A stretch of DNA of 6,405 nucleotides from JBHGBB01 sp041946755 (GTDB lineage: Bacteria > UBP4 > UBA4092 > JAOAEQ01), in contig JBHGBB010000211.1 of NCBI GenBank assembly GCA_041946755.1, forward strand, positions 1 through 6,405, in the 5' to 3' direction. The notes beneath the pieces were generated by a model. The model did not search any database. It saw only the letters and a program-made list of their open reading frames with translations, and had not been told where the DNA came from. Both the position numbers and the translations under genes were made by a program. Positions 6,304-6,405 of the stretch are shown here, piece by piece. The stretch's first letter is position 1. The number at the start of each line of letters is the position of its first letter.

Positions 6304-6311
6304 CTTTTTTT
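6292..6311 (+). terminator. Weak possible terminator after the HAD gene
   Basis: AAGC (6292-6295) can pair with GCTT (6303-6306) around a 7-nt loop, and a run of seven T residues covers 6305-6311. The stem is only 4 bp and overlaps the stop codon and the T-run, so this is marginal; the T-run is the main evidence. Confidence 0.2.
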
Positions 6312-6322
6312 ATCGATTATAC

Positions 6323-6351
6323 TTGATTATTCATTAGGATTGAGCTATACT
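6323..6351 (+). promoter_or_regulatory. Sigma70-like promoter for the gene entering the right edge
   Basis: TTGATT (6323-6328, four of six consensus) and TATACT (6346-6351, five of six) have the ideal 17-bp spacing. The predicted start is near 6358, giving a leader of about 32 nt before the ATG at 6390. The -10 overlaps a small inverted repeat ATACT-CAT-AGTAT (6347-6359) that could be a regulator site or chance. Confidence 0.5.
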
Positions 6352-6389
6352 CATAGTATCCTTTTTGGGATTTGAGGGGTGCATCAAAA

Positions 6390-6405
6390 ATGCAGGCTAA
6401 AGTCC
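6390..6405 (+). CDS. Start of an unidentified gene, cut by the window edge
   Basis: ATG at 6390 opens a frame reading MQAKV before the window ends. GAGGGG (6374-6379) is a plausible Shine-Dalgarno 10 nt upstream, and a sigma70-like promoter lies at the right distance (6323-6351). Five codons are too few to suggest a product. It runs in the same direction as the HAD gene but seems to have its own promoter. Confidence 0.45.

Noticed and set aside
1..6405. CRISPR array, tRNA, rRNA, insertion sequence or defence system.
   Set aside because: No regularly spaced repeats, no cloverleaf or rRNA-like stretch, no transposase, integrase or nuclease motifs were seen.

Overview
The window appears to join two unrelated pieces of DNA. 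Bases 1 to about 690 hold an internal fragment of a secreted, PQQ/WD40-like beta-propeller surface protein of a kind I know mainly from uncultivated archaea (Bathyarchaeia-like and related Thermoproteota). Codon use there is rich in AAC, TAC, GGC and ATA. From about 690 to the end, the DNA is bacterial in style: Shine-Dalgarno sites, an MCE/MlaD protein that implies a diderm envelope, and more AT-rich codons such as GAT, AAT, ATT and GAA. The switch falls inside two convergent genes that both lose their 3' ends there, with no intergenic DNA and no mobile element. An assembly chimera from a metagenome is the simplest explanation. I cannot name the bacterial phylum; an uncultivated diderm lineage fits best.

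The bacterial part is mostly a four-gene minus-strand cluster, read from about 5474 down to the junction. The genes are an ABC ATPase (5474-4731), an ABC-2 type permease (4683-3871), a 576-residue double-SIS protein (3791-2061) and an MCE/MlaD-like protein (2024 to the junction). Gaps are 47, 79 and 36 bp. The ATPase and permease form a small exporter. The double-SIS protein resembles vertebrate glucokinase regulatory protein (GKRP) along its whole length, including the C-terminal cap, and keeps more MurQ-like residues than the vertebrate protein does. The MCE protein should carry lipid between envelope layers, but its usual MlaE and MlaF partners are not in view. A terminator-like hairpin sits between the SIS and MCE genes.

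Divergently, a plus-strand gene (5656-6303) encodes a HAD-IA phosphatase/phosphomutase of the beta-phosphoglucomutase type. Its leader holds a sigma70-like promoter and a striking 31-bp near-perfect palindrome. After it come a T-tract, a good sigma70-like promoter (6323-6351), a Shine-Dalgarno site and the first codons of another plus-strand gene cut by the window edge.

The genes suggest sugar-phosphate sensing or handling (GKRP-like protein, HAD enzyme) beside envelope transport (exporter, MCE protein). That functional link is inferred from proximity only. There are no tRNA, rRNA, CRISPR or insertion-sequence features, and apart from the junction no gene-free stretch exceeds 300 bp.
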